Shown: positions 34,122 to 42,895, counted from the first letter of the stretch. The stretch is DNA of 64,000 nt from Dialister sp900541485 (GCA_965119665.1 OZ221974.1:1116001-1180000), one strand, 5' to 3'. Made by a program: numbers and translations. Notes: generated by a model from the sequence alone, not told the origin.

Positions 34122-37100
34122 ATGAATTATGTACTCGGCCTCGATGTAGGTATCACTTCTTGCGGTTGGGCGGTATTAGAACTGAATCATGAAGATGAAC
34201 CAGTACGGATTGTTGATTTGAATTCAAGAATTTTTGATAAGGCAGAAGCTGGGAATGGAGATTCGCTGGCAGCACCACGAAGGATGGCAAGAGGAATCCG
34301 TCGTCTTACAAGACGTCGTAAATTCCGTTTGCACAGAGTTCGTGGTTTTTTAGTACGTCACCATATCCTGACAAAAGAAGAAATTGAAAATCTTTACACC
34401 ACCCCGCACAAGACAGACATTTATGAGTTGAGATACAGGGCGCTTACAGAAAAAGTCAGCCCTTCCGACTGGGCAAGACTTCTTATTTTCTTTGCCAAGC
34501 ACAGAGGATTCCAGTCTAACAGGAAAAATGAAAAATCCGGGGAAGACGGATTGATGCTTGCCGCCATCGGTGAAAATAAGAAAATTTTGGAAAGTTACCG
34601 TTCTGTCGGCGACATGCTCTACTCCGATGAAAAATTTAAAGACTGCAAAAGAAATAAAGGCGGTACATACCGGTTTACCGTGAGCCGTTCCATGCTGAAA
34701 GAAGAAGTACAGATATTATTCAAAAAGCAGAGAGAATTGGGACAGACGTTTGCGGGAGAAGACCTTGAAGACGAATATCTCAGTATCTTTTCGGCACAGC
34801 GGAACTTTGATGAAGGACCGGGTGCAAACAGTCCTTATGCAGGGGACCAGATAGAAAAAATGATAGGCGATTGCACCTTCGAAGACGGAGAAAACGGAAG
34901 ACCGCTCCAAAAAAGGGCACCGAAAGCAAGCTATGCATTTATGGCATTCAACTTATGGCAGAAAATTAACCATATCCGTGTAAATAGCAAAGGAATCCAA
35001 CGAAGCCTGGAAACGGAAGAAAAAAATAAAATAGCCGATTTGGCATGGACGAAAGAAAATATCACTTACCATGACTTGAGACAGATAACCGGCCTTGACG
35101 AAGAGACCCGCTTTTCCGGGGTAACGTATCCGCTTGACAGTACAACGGAAGAAGCGGAAAAGAAGGTGAAATTCAGCTGGGTGAAACCCTATCATGCAAT
35201 GCGGCGGGCTTTGGACAAGGTGGAAAAGAATTATATCCGGAAACTGAGCCGTGAAGAAATCGACGCCATTGCCTATGCTTTCACCGTCTACAAAAATGAT
35301 AAAAAAATAAGGACCGCCCTGACGGAAAAAGGAATCAAAGAAAATGTGGCAGACGTATTAATTACCCATTTAGACGGATTCAGCAAATTCGGACATTTAT
35401 CGGAATATGCCTGCTATAAGCTGCTGCCGTTTTTAGAAAAAGGGGAAGAATATTACAAAGCTTGCGACTCGGCAGGCCTCATTGAGTCTCCTGCGAGAAA
35501 AATCAAAGATATAACGAATCCCGTCGTAAAAAGAGCGGTTACCCAGACGATGAAAGTCATCAAAGCGGTACAAAGGAAATACGGAAATCCCGTAGAAGTC
35601 CATATCGAACTTGCCAGAGAGCTGGCCCGCAGTTTCAAAGACAGAGCAGCGATGGACCACCGAATGAAGGAAAATTACGCAAAAAATGAAAAAATCAAAG
35701 AACGCCTTTCAAAAGAGTTCCATATAATGAACCCGAGAGGGCAGGATATCGTGAAATGGAAACTGTATGAACAGCAACAGGGGTGTTGTGCCTACAGCCA
35801 GAAACCCTTTGATGTCGATAAATTGCTCCATGACGGCAACTATGCCGAAGTCGACCATATCCTGCCCTACAGCCGTTCCTTTGATGATACCTACCGCAAC
35901 AAGGTACTTGTCCTTGAAAAGGAAAACAGAGATAAAGGAAACCGCACGCCTATGGAATACCTGGCGGATAAACCGGAGCGGAAAGAAAAATTTATTGCCT
36001 GGGTAAAAACTGTAATCAAAGACAGTAAAAAAAGAGAGCACCTGCTCCGTGTGAAGTACGGCCGTGATGAAGAAGCGGAATGGAAACAAAGACATTTGCA
36101 GGATACCCAGTATATCAGCCGTTTTCTTTATAACTACCTGAGAAATACCTTGAAGCTCGCACCGGGCTATACGGGCAGAAAAAGGAGAATCATACCGGTG
36201 AACGGAGCTGTGACGGGGTATATCCGGAAACGTCTGGACATTCGTAAAATCCGTGAAAACGGAGACCTCCACCATGCCGTCGATGCGGTGGTCATTGCAG
36301 TCACGACGCAGGGCATGATACAGAAAGTGACAAGATACAGCCAGATTAGAGAAAATCCAAAATTGATTGATAAAAAGACCGGTGAAGTTTTGACAGCAAA
36401 GGAATTTCATAACAAGGATAATTTCCCGGAACCGTGGCCCCGTTTCCGGCAGGAGCTGGAGGCACGGGTGAGTGAAGATCCGGAAGAGGCGATTCGCCGT
36501 CTCTGTCTGCCTGCTTATGAGAACGCCGGAGAAATTAAAAAACCTTTCGTTTCCCGTATGCCGAGAAGAAAGGTCCGCGGCGCTGCCCATGAAGAAACGG
36601 TCAGGAGCGGTAAACTACGAGAAGACGGCTACACCATTCTCAAAACGGACCTATCTAAATTGAAGTTGGAAAATGGAGAAATCAAAGGCTACTACAGACC
36701 GGAAAGTGACCGTCTCCTCTATGAAGCACTCAAAAAACGACTCGAAGCTTTCGACGGAAAAGGAGAAGAGGCCTTTAAGGAGCCATTCTATAAACCGAAA
36801 GCCGACGGAACACCCGGTCCGTTGGTGAAAAAAGTAAAAATCATAGAAAAGTCAAGCCTGAATGTACCTGTCCACAAAGGGAAAGGCGTCGCCTATAACG
36901 ATATGGGAGTGCGTATTGATATCTTCGGAGTGAATGGAAAAGGAAAAACAACCTACTACCTTGTTCCCGTCTACGTATCCGATACAGTGAAAAAGGAACT
37001 TCCCTGCCGTGCGGTTGTTGCAAAAAAGCCGTATGAGGAGTGGAAAGTGATGGACGATAAGGATTTCCTCTTTTCCCTCTATCCCAATGATATGATTCAT

Positions 37101-37358
37101 GTGGTAGCCAAAAGAAATCTTTCATTTACCGCCGCAGAGGGATCGAACTTGCCACCTAAGATGGAAACAAAGGATGCCTATGTATATTATAAAGGTGCAG
37201 ATATAAACGGGGGTACTATTACCGTGATTACTCATGATAACAGTTATGAAAAAAGGGGCTTTGGAGTAAAAATGCTATTACAGCTTGAAAAGTGTGAAGT
37301 CGACGTTTTGGGGAATATTTCCTTTGTAAAACAAGAAAAGCGGCAGGGCTTCCGCTGA
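34122..37358 (+). CDS. cas9: CRISPR-associated endonuclease Cas9, type II-C
   Basis: 1078 residues, the size of compact type II-C Cas9 such as that of Neisseria. RuvC-I is LGLDVGITSCGWAV (Asp 8). The Arg-rich bridge helix RRMARGIRRLTRRRKFR follows at about 55-72. RuvC-II is VHIELARE (Glu 496); the HNH nuclease is VDHILPYSRSFDD with catalytic His 579 and NKVLVLEKENRDKGN; RuvC-III is HHAVDAVVIA (His 717, Asp 721). The C-terminal WED/PAM-interacting region ends SLYPNDMIHVVAKR and further beta strands. All catalytic residues are present. It forms an effector with crRNA and tracrRNA that cuts both DNA strands. PAM cannot be predicted here. cas1 follows 9 bases later. Confidence 0.97.
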   Translation: MNYVLGLDVGITSCGWAVLELNHEDEPVRIVDLNSRIFDKAEAGNGDSLAAPRRMARGIRRLTRRRKFRLHRVRGFLVRHHILTKEEIENLYTTPHKTDIYELRYRALTEKVSPSDWARLLIFFAKHRGFQSNRKNEKSGEDGLMLAAIGENKKILESYRSVGDMLYSDEKFKDCKRNKGGTYRFTVSRSMLKEEVQILFKKQRELGQTFAGEDLEDEYLSIFSAQRNFDEGPGANSPYAGDQIEKMIGDCTFEDGENGRPLQKRAPKASYAFMAFNLWQKINHIRVNSKGIQRSLETEEKNKIADLAWTKENITYHDLRQITGLDEETRFSGVTYPLDSTTEEAEKKVKFSWVKPYHAMRRALDKVEKNYIRKLSREEIDAIAYAFTVYKNDKKIRTALTEKGIKENVADVLITHLDGFSKFGHLSEYACYKLLPFLEKGEEYYKACDSAGLIESPARKIKDITNPVVKRAVTQTMKVIKAVQRKYGNPVEVHIELARELARSFKDRAAMDHRMKENYAKNEKIKERLSKEFHIMNPRGQDIVKWKLYEQQQGCCAYSQKPFDVDKLLHDGNYAEVDHILPYSRSFDDTYRNKVLVLEKENRDKGNRTPMEYLADKPERKEKFIAWVKTVIKDSKKREHLLRVKYGRDEEAEWKQRHLQDTQYISRFLYNYLRNTLKLAPGYTGRKRRIIPVNGAVTGYIRKRLDIRKIRENGDLHHAVDAVVIAVTTQGMIQKVTRYSQIRENPKLIDKKTGEVLTAKEFHNKDNFPEPWPRFRQELEARVSEDPEEAIRRLCLPAYENAGEIKKPFVSRMPRRKVRGAAHEETVRSGKLREDGYTILKTDLSKLKLENGEIKGYYRPESDRLLYEALKKRLEAFDGKGEEAFKEPFYKPKADGTPGPLVKKVKIIEKSSLNVPVHKGKGVAYNDMGVRIDIFGVNGKGKTTYYLVPVYVSDTVKKELPCRAVVAKKPYEEWKVMDDKDFLFSLYPNDMIHVVAKRNLSFTAAEGSNLPPKMETKDAYVYYKGADINGGTITVITHDNSYEKRGFGVKMLLQLEKCEVDVLGNISFVKQEKRQGFR

Positions 37359-37367
37359 GGAGGGGCG

Positions 37368-38258
37368 ATGTACCGGCAGGTGATCGTAGAAAGCGGGGCC
37401 CGCATTTTCCTAAGGAAGAACCGGCTTTGCATAGAGACGAAAGAATTGCACCAGTTGCCTATGGAAGACCTAGCGGCACTGGTGCTGGACAGCCGGGAAA
37501 CCGAAGTGACCGCCTATGCACTGGAGCGGCTGGCAGCTAACGGAACAGTCGTCATTTTCTGTAATGAAAAGCATATGCCGTCAGGCGTTCTTCTTCCTTA
37601 CGGGAGCCACTCCCGCCGTCTCAAAACGGTGCGGAAACAGATTTCCCAGTCGAAGCCGCGGCTGAAACAGCTGTGGAAGCAGGTGGTCCGGCAAAAAATC
37701 AAGAACCAGGGACGGTGTCTCGAGCTTTGCGGGAGAGAAAATGTGGTGAAATCATGGATTCTGCGGGTCAGGTCGGGAGATACGACGAATGTGGAAGGTA
37801 CGGCGGCGGCTCTCTACTTCAAGGAACTTTACGGAGACGGTTTTATCCGTCATACCTCAGATACGGTGAATGATATCTTAAACTACGGCTATGCCGTTAT
37901 CCGTGCCTCCATTGCCCGGTATCTTGCCATCTACGGATTTGAACCGAGTCTCGGTCTTTTTCATCACAGCGAGCTGAATGCTTTCAATCTGGCGGACGAT
38001 CTCATCGAGCCGTACCGCCCCCTGGTGGACTTCTATGCGTTCCGCTACAGAGAAAGTGAAGAAGAGATGCTGACAAAAGAGATGAGACGCGGTCTGGTAC
38101 AACTCTTAAATGCCGATATTTTATCGGGCGGAGAAGTCCACGGTGTCAATTATGCCATAGAGCGGACGGTGCAAAGCCTGTCCCGGTGCTGCGAGGAGGA
38201 GTCGGAAATGCTTTTACTTCCCGAATTATTGCCGCTGCGTATTCATTCCTATGAGTAG
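37368..38258 (+). CDS. cas1: CRISPR adaptation integrase Cas1
   Basis: 296 residues, type II Cas1. The metal-binding catalytic residues appear as NVEGTAAALYF (Glu 143), LGLFHHSELNAFNLADDLIEPYRPLVD (His 199 or 200 and the acidic residues after it). With Cas2 it inserts new spacers at the array. GAGGAGGGG precedes the ATG. The product ends inside the first codons of cas2 (8-base overlap), so the two are made together. No csn2 or cas4 is present, consistent with subtype II-C. Confidence 0.96.
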   Translation: MYRQVIVESGARIFLRKNRLCIETKELHQLPMEDLAALVLDSRETEVTAYALERLAANGTVVIFCNEKHMPSGVLLPYGSHSRRLKTVRKQISQSKPRLKQLWKQVVRQKIKNQGRCLELCGRENVVKSWILRVRSGDTTNVEGTAAALYFKELYGDGFIRHTSDTVNDILNYGYAVIRASIARYLAIYGFEPSLGLFHHSELNAFNLADDLIEPYRPLVDFYAFRYRESEEEMLTKEMRRGLVQLLNADILSGGEVHGVNYAIERTVQSLSRCCEEESEMLLLPELLPLRIHSYE

Positions 38259-38574
38259 ATATATGCGGCTGATTGTCATGTTTGACTTACCGGTGATGAC
38301 CAAGGCGGAAAGGCGGGCGGCCACGCAGTTCAGAAAATTCCTTTTGAATGACGGCTACTATATGATGCAGTTTTCCATCTATATCCGTCTCTGTAACGGC
38401 ATAGAAGCGGCGAATACCCACCGGGAACGCCTGCTGAAACAGCTTCCGAGGTCGGGATCGGTGCGGACGCTTCTCATCACGGAACGGCAGTTTGAAGCCA
38501 TGGAAATCTTATGCGGTGAAAAAATTCTTGACCTTGACGAGGCGGAAAAAGAAAATAAAGTCCTCGTTTTTTGA
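38251..38574 (+). CDS. cas2: CRISPR adaptation protein Cas2
   Basis: 107 residues with the ferredoxin-like Cas2 fold: MRLIVMFDLPVMTKAERRAATQFRKFLLNDGYYMMQFSIYIR and later RSGSVRTLLITERQFEAM. The Asp in MFDLP matches the conserved residue of the family. It dimerises and bridges two Cas1 dimers during spacer capture. It is the last gene of the cas operon, stopped by the hairpin at 38629. Confidence 0.96.
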   Translation: MSRYMRLIVMFDLPVMTKAERRAATQFRKFLLNDGYYMMQFSIYIRLCNGIEAANTHRERLLKQLPRSGSVRTLLITERQFEAMEILCGEKILDLDEAEKENKVLVF

Positions 38575-38628
38575 AAAAATGAAAAATTAAAGGAGAAACG
38601 GGAACAGTTTTTCTGTCTTTCCGCAAGC

Positions 38629-38665
38629 AAAAAAGCGTTGCAGTGAGTGGCTGCAACGCTTTTTT
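38629..38665. terminator. Bidirectional terminator between cas2 and the array
   Basis: A perfect 15-bp stem (AAAAAAGCGTTGCAG with CTGCAACGCTTTTTT) over a 7-nt loop. It ends the cas operon on the plus strand and the array transcripts on the minus strand. Only nine bases separate it from the first repeat. Confidence 0.9.
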
Positions 38666-38674
38666 GAGGTATGT

Positions 38675-39304
38675 ATTATACCTTAGCGAGAAATATTAGG
38701 GAATTACAACTGCGGAACTGACCTACAACAAGACCGTACCATTATACCTTAGCGAGAAATATTAGGGAATTACAACGCGTTAGTAGAATCAGACCACTTA
38801 CCGCCGATTATACCTTAGCGAGAAATATTAGGGAATTACAACCTTCGCCCTTCGACCAGCTTCATTCCCGGCATTATACCTTAGCGAGAAATATTAGGGA
38901 ATTACAACATCACCGCCTCTCATAAACAATGTGCTTAGATTATACCTTAGCGAGAAATATTAGGGAATTACAACGTAGTTATTTATTCAGTCGTTTTGGA
39001 TTAGATTATACCTTAGCGAGAAATATTAGGGAATTACAACGTGATTAACCTCAATATCCACTTCAAAATCATTATACCTTAGCGAGAAATATTAGGGAAT
39101 TACAACATCACCGCCTCTCATAAACAATGTGCTTAGATTATACCTTAGCGAGAAATATTAGGGAATTACAACGTAGTTATTTATTCAGTCGTTTTGGATT
39201 AAATTATACCTTAGCGAGAAATATTAGGGAATTACAACTACAGAGAAAGAACACGGAAATAAGGAAAGATTATACCTTAGCGAGAACTATCAGGATTTCA
39301 TGCC
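38675..39304 (-). CRISPR. Type II-C CRISPR array, 10 repeats and 9 spacers, read on the minus strand
   Basis: Repeats of 36 nt begin at 38675, 38741, 38807, 38873, 38939, 39005, 39071, 39137, 39203 and 39269; all spacers are 30 nt. Nine repeats are identical. The tenth keeps the first 18 bases and then degenerates. On the minus strand each repeat starts GTTGTAATTCCC and ends CTAAGGTATAAT, the usual II-C form with a -10 at the end, and the tracrRNA anti-repeat confirms this direction. Spacers 4 and 7 (38909, 39107) are identical; spacers 5 and 8 (38975, 39173) differ only at the final base. Spacer targets cannot be read here. Confidence 0.97.
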
Positions 39305-39386
39305 CTTGTACCTGCCGGTCTTCTTATTTTATTATATCTTATTTAAGCGTTGTAAAAAACATTTTCCTGTCAAGTCATGACATGAT

Positions 39387-39415
39387 AAAAGACGCCGTGT
39401 GGGCGTCTTTTTTTG
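39387..39415. terminator. Terminator between array flank and metQ
   Basis: AAAAGACGCC (39387-39396) and GGGCGTCTTT arms with T- and A-runs on both sides; it ends metQ on the minus strand. The 80 bases between the last repeat and this hairpin are AT-rich and would contain the upstream flank of the first array promoter. Confidence 0.7.
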
Positions 39416-39416
39416 A

Positions 39417-40235
39417 TCAGAAGGCGGGAACGAGGGTGACTTGGAAGTTGTCTTCTATGTATTTTCTGGTCGCGTCGGTTTGGAAGATTTTTACGAATTT
39501 CTTATATGCCGGATTGTCTTTGTCTTTTTCGTTGGCGGCAATGATATTTACGTAAGGGCTCGTATTGTCTTCTTCGGCGATGGCGCTTTTCGGGTCAAGG
39601 CCTGCGGATACGACGTAGCCGCCGTTGATGATGGAGCCGTCACAGTCTTCGAGTGCCCGCGGGAGTTGGGGTGCTTCGAGTTCGATGAGGTTCAGGTGTT
39701 TCGGGTTTTCCGCTATGTCGGAAATGACGGCTTTGACGGGGTCCGTTCCTTCTTTCAGCTTGATGAGACCGTTCTTTTCGAGGAGAAGAAGAGCTCTGCC
39801 GCCGTTGGAGGGGTCATTGGGGATAGCAATCGAAGCGCCGTCGGGAAGGTCATTGACGGATTTGTATTTGTTGGAAAAAAGACGGAGCGGTGCGAGGTAG
39901 GTATTTCCTATGGCTACGATGTGAGTGCCATTCTTTTCGTTAAAGGCGTTAAGGAAAGGACCGTGCTGGAAGGAGTTGAGGTCGGTGTCTCCCTGGGCGA
40001 GAGCCTGGTTCGGCGTGACGTAATCGGAGAAGGGGACGATAGTGACTTTGAGTCCTTCTTTTTCCGCTTCTTTGGCAACAAATTCGACGACTTGTTCCGA
40101 GTATCCCGGAACGGTGCCTACTTTGATTTCCGTTTTTTCTCCGGCGGTATTTTTTTCATTTTGTCCGCAGCCTGTGATGATGGCGGTGCAAGCCAGTGCG
40201 GCGAGGGAAACGGCGATTGTTTTTTTCAGGTTCAT
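39417..40235 (-). CDS. metQ: Methionine-binding lipoprotein MetQ
   Basis: 272 residues from ATG 40235 (AAAGGAG 9 bases upstream on the minus strand). The signal peptide ends in a lipobox (AIITGCGQ), so the mature protein is lipid-anchored. NlpA/MetQ features: IKVGTVPGYSEQVVEFVAKEAEKEGLKV, LAQGDTDLNSFQHGPFLNAF, and IPNDPSNGGRALLLLEKNGLI. It delivers methionine to a MetNI importer, but no metN or metI is adjacent. It is controlled by the Met T-box leader at 40274-40610. Confidence 0.93.
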   Translation of the reverse strand: MNLKKTIAVSLAALACTAIITGCGQNEKNTAGEKTEIKVGTVPGYSEQVVEFVAKEAEKEGLKVTIVPFSDYVTPNQALAQGDTDLNSFQHGPFLNAFNEKNGTHIVAIGNTYLAPLRLFSNKYKSVNDLPDGASIAIPNDPSNGGRALLLLEKNGLIKLKEGTDPVKAVISDIAENPKHLNLIELEAPQLPRALEDCDGSIINGGYVVSAGLDPKSAIAEEDNTSPYVNIIAANEKDKDNPAYKKFVKIFQTDATRKYIEDNFQVTLVPAF

Positions 40236-40273
40236 GATGATTTCTCCTTTTTGAATAAAATGATGAATTTGAA

Positions 40274-40610
40274 ATAACTTATGCAGAAATGCGGAATTTA
40301 GGGAAATAAAAAACTCCCTCCCTGTAAAGGGACGGAGATCCGTGTTACCACCCAATTTCGTCTATATGTCACCACATAGACCTTTGTAGGTACGCCGGCT
40401 GACGCCTTGATACCGCATCTCTATAACGGGAGATCCCGGGCTGCTTCACGATTCGGCATGCCAGACTCCAAGGCCATGTTCGGTCATTTTCTCTGCGCTC
40501 CCTTTCACCGGACAGGAGCTCTCTTTGGCAGATACGGTGACTTACTCTTCTTATCATCGTCTTTATGTAAGTTGAGGTAACTATATCACGGGTGCTTAAT
40601 CGTTGTCAAG
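40274..40610 (-). promoter_or_regulatory. Methionine T-box leader of metQ
   Basis: Minus-strand leader with promoter TTGACA and TATAGT (18-bp spacing) at its upstream end. Stem I carries a specifier loop CGAACAUGGC, whose AUG triplet (complement of 40475-40477) lies between a GUCA/UGAC helix and a GAC-AAG/CUU-GUC helix. The T-box motif GGGTGGTAACACGG contains UGGU, which pairs with ACCA of tRNA-Met. A terminator stem CTCC-G-TCCCT/AGGGA-G-GGAG with six T follows. Uncharged tRNA-Met should favour antitermination and metQ expression. It is about 98 percent identical to the copy at 42558-42895. Confidence 0.88.
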
Positions 40611-40665
40611 CGTTTGGAAGTAAAAAATTTTTTCATGATTTTTTCTTGCCGTATCTGCTTTTTCC

Positions 40666-40702
40666 ACAAAAAAATCTGCCTTCCCAAAGGAAAACAGATT
40701 TT
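40666..40702 (-). terminator. Terminator after pdxK
   Basis: On the minus strand AAAATCTGTTTTCC pairs with GGGAAGGCAGATTTTTTT around a three-base loop. Confidence 0.7.
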
Positions 40703-40710
40703 CCGGCTGT

Positions 40711-41517
40711 TTATTTTTCTCTCCATGCCGCATGGAAAAGGGCGCCTGCCCATTGATTGATTCGGAAAGATTTTTTGATGGCCGCTTCAGTAAAGGTTTC
40801 TGCTCCGAGAACCGCTTCTTTTACGGGAAGTCCTTTGGCAAGTCCTGCCGTGATGGCGGCAGAAAATGTGCAGCCTGCTCCATGATTATACACGCCTTCC
40901 AGTTTAGGGTGCCGTTTTTCCGTAAATGTGTTTCCGTCGTAAAAAATTTCTACCGCTTCATTTCCCGATAAACGGTCGCCTGCTTTGACGACTACATGGC
41001 GGCAGCCTTTATCACAAATGCGTACGGCCGCTTCTTTCATATCGTCTATTGTTTCTATCCGCTCCATACCGGCCAGATAGGCGGCTTCCAAAAGGTTGGG
41101 GGTCATGAGATACGCACGGCTTACCAGTATTTCTTTGATAGCTTCTGCCGCTTCGGGGACCATGATGGTATCGATTCCTTTGCAGACCATGACGGGATCA
41201 ATGACGGTTTTTTCCAAACGGTACTTGTCAATCGTATCGGCGACCAGTTCCACCAAGTCGCGGCTTCCGAGCATGCCTGTTTTCATGGCATCGGCGCCGA
41301 TACCTCCGAAAATGGTGTGAATCTGCTTTTCAATCACCGGTGTTTCGATAGGATAAATTTCATGGGCCCAGTCGTTATCGGGATTTTCCGCAACGATGCA
41401 GGTGAGGGCTACCATACCGTATACGGACATTTCCTGAAATGTTTTTAAATCGGCTTCCATACCGGCGCCGCCGCTCGTATCCGAGCCGGCAATGGTCATT
41501 GCTTTATACATATTCAT
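40711..41517 (-). CDS. pdxK: Pyridoxal kinase (PdxK of the ThiD-like type)
   Basis: 268 residues of the ribokinase superfamily. The start MYKAMTIAGSDTSGGAGMEADLKTFQE and VYGMVALTCIVAENPDN, GADAMKTGMLGS, VIDPVMVCKG, and the anion-hole GVYNHGAGCTFSAA match the Bacillus PdxK branch closely. The NHGAGCTF loop (Asn-His-Gly-Ala-Gly-Cys) is characteristic of that branch. It phosphorylates pyridoxal in PLP salvage; HMP kinase activity is also possible. It starts after an AAGGAGG site and lies between the twin T-boxes, with no obvious link to methionine. Confidence 0.85.
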   Translation of the reverse strand: MNMYKAMTIAGSDTSGGAGMEADLKTFQEMSVYGMVALTCIVAENPDNDWAHEIYPIETPVIEKQIHTIFGGIGADAMKTGMLGSRDLVELVADTIDKYRLEKTVIDPVMVCKGIDTIMVPEAAEAIKEILVSRAYLMTPNLLEAAYLAGMERIETIDDMKEAAVRICDKGCRHVVVKAGDRLSGNEAVEIFYDGNTFTEKRHPKLEGVYNHGAGCTFSAAITAGLAKGLPVKEAVLGAETFTEAAIKKSFRINQWAGALFHAAWREK

Positions 41518-41605
41518 TCCTCCTTGTAAGGTTTCTTTTATTATAAGGAGGATTTGAATACATATAAATTATCAAAAATCAATTTTTTCATATAACCAGA
41601 TGGAA

Positions 41606-41633
41606 TAAAAAAAGAGCCCCGCAAGGCTCTTTA
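41606..41633 (-). terminator. Terminator after the MntR-like gene
   Basis: AAAGAGCC and GGCTCTTT arms around a short loop, flanked by A- and T-runs. Confidence 0.7.
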
Positions 41634-41637
41634 TCTC

Positions 41638-42282
41638 TTAGTCGTCGACAAAAATTTGCAGGGCTGCTTTATAGCTGATGGAAATATCTCCCTTTTCGGT
41701 TTCTAACGTCACCGGTCCTTCGTAAGGTTCTTTCCCTTTGACTTTGACCGGCATATTCGCATAAATTCCTTTGCTTTGCAGATAGTCCATGAGGTTGTAG
41801 TCTTCCATCATACGGCGGATTCGTGTTTCTTCCCCGGTTTCCACTTCGGCAAGACGGCGGGTCGTGAGACCTTCGCGGTTTCCTGCGGCATCGGGAATCG
41901 GATCGCCGTGGGGGCAATGTTTCGGCCGGCCCAAATATTCATCGAGGCGCTCAGCCAACTTTTCTCCCGTCTGATGTTCCAGACCGTCTGCCTGTTCGTG
42001 GGCTTCACTCCATGAGAAATTCAATTTATCCACCAGGAAAACTTCCCACAGTGCATGGAAACGGAATAATTTTCCCGCTTCCCGGCGGCCTTTTTTTGTC
42101 ATCTTGCTGCCTTTGTAAGCCGTGTAATCCACATAGCCTTCTTTTTGCAGTTTTGTAATCATTTCACTGACTGACGGCGGCGATACGTGGAGCATGTCGG
42201 ATAATTCCTTATTGGATACCAGTTCATGGTCTTCACTGATGATGTAAATCGCTTTTAAGTAATCTTCCTTTCCTGATGTCAT
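41638..42282 (-). CDS. DtxR/MntR-family metal-dependent repressor
   Basis: 214 residues. The N-terminal winged helix (KEDYLKAIYIISEDHELVSNKELSDMLHVSPPSVSEMITKLQKEGYV) is followed by the dimerisation/metal domain with GRREAGKLFRFHALWEVFLVDKL, HEQADGLEHQ and RPKHCPHGDPIP, which provide His, Glu and Cys ligands, and a C-terminal FeoA/SH3-like domain (MPVKVKGKEPYEGPVTLETEKG). Fe or Mn is the likely effector; length suggests DtxR/IdeR-like rather than the shorter MntR. A palindrome upstream suggests autoregulation. Confidence 0.88.
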   Translation of the reverse strand: MTSGKEDYLKAIYIISEDHELVSNKELSDMLHVSPPSVSEMITKLQKEGYVDYTAYKGSKMTKKGRREAGKLFRFHALWEVFLVDKLNFSWSEAHEQADGLEHQTGEKLAERLDEYLGRPKHCPHGDPIPDAAGNREGLTTRRLAEVETGEETRIRRMMEDYNLMDYLQSKGIYANMPVKVKGKEPYEGPVTLETEKGDISISYKAALQIFVDD

Positions 42283-42383
42283 AGGTCATCCCTCCCTCCG
42301 AAACTTTTTGTTTCTTTACTTTTTTCCTTCTCCCGATTTTATATACTCCGTAAGTATGAAAACTTAACTTTTTATTTATTATA

Positions 42384-42400
42384 TAGGTAAGTATATCCTA
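42384..42400. promoter_or_regulatory. Candidate DtxR/MntR-type operator
   Basis: TAGG-N9-CCTA (42384-42400), with the minus-strand reading TTTAGGATATACTTACCTATA, overlaps a minus-strand TATAAT for the repressor gene. DtxR-family boxes have this outline. The rest of 42283-42557 is strongly AT-rich with no gene. Confidence 0.4.
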
Positions 42401-42557
42401 AATCAAATATTTTCCGGTAACTTAATTTATTTTTTCCCGTTTTCATTTTTATTTCTTGCAAAAAAGAAAAATACAGTGCTTTCAATTATTTATTTTTATT
42501 TACACGCAAACTAATTTTTTATTTATTTTTCCCGGCAAAAAAGAAATGAAATGATGA

Positions 42558-42895
42558 CTTGACAACGATTAAACACTCGTGATATAGTTACCTCAACTTA
42601 CATAAAGACGATGATAAGAAGAGTAAGTCACCGTATCTGCCAAAGAGAGCTCCTGTCCGGTGAAAGGGAGCGCGGAGAAAATGACCGAACATGGCCTTGG
42701 AGTCTGGCATGCCGAATCGTGAAGCAGCCCGGGATCTCCCGTTATAGAGATGCGGTATCAAGGCGTCAGCCGGCGTACCTACAAAGGTCTGTATGGTGAC
42801 ATATAGACGAAATTGGGTGGTAACACGGATCTCCGTCCCTTTACAGGGAGGGAGTTTTTTTATTTCCCTAAATTCCGCATTTCTGCATAAGTTAT
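42558..42895 (+). promoter_or_regulatory. Methionine T-box leader, second copy
   Basis: Plus-strand copy of the leader at 40274-40610, 338 nt, with about six differences including the promoter spacer and one extra T in the terminator. Specifier AUG is at 42691-42693; the T-box TGGGTGGTAACACGG is near 42815; the terminator has seven T. Promoter: TTGACA (42559-42564), 18 bp, TATAGT. It controls the binding-protein/mmuM genes. Confidence 0.88.

Noticed and set aside
39127..39555. Open frame running through the CRISPR array
   Set aside because: It translates the repeats themselves (LARNIRELQ recurring), so it is not a gene.
40711..41517. Calling the kinase ThiD
   Set aside because: The loop NHGAGCTF and overall similarity favour the PdxK branch, and no thiamine genes are adjacent; HMP kinase activity is only an alternative.
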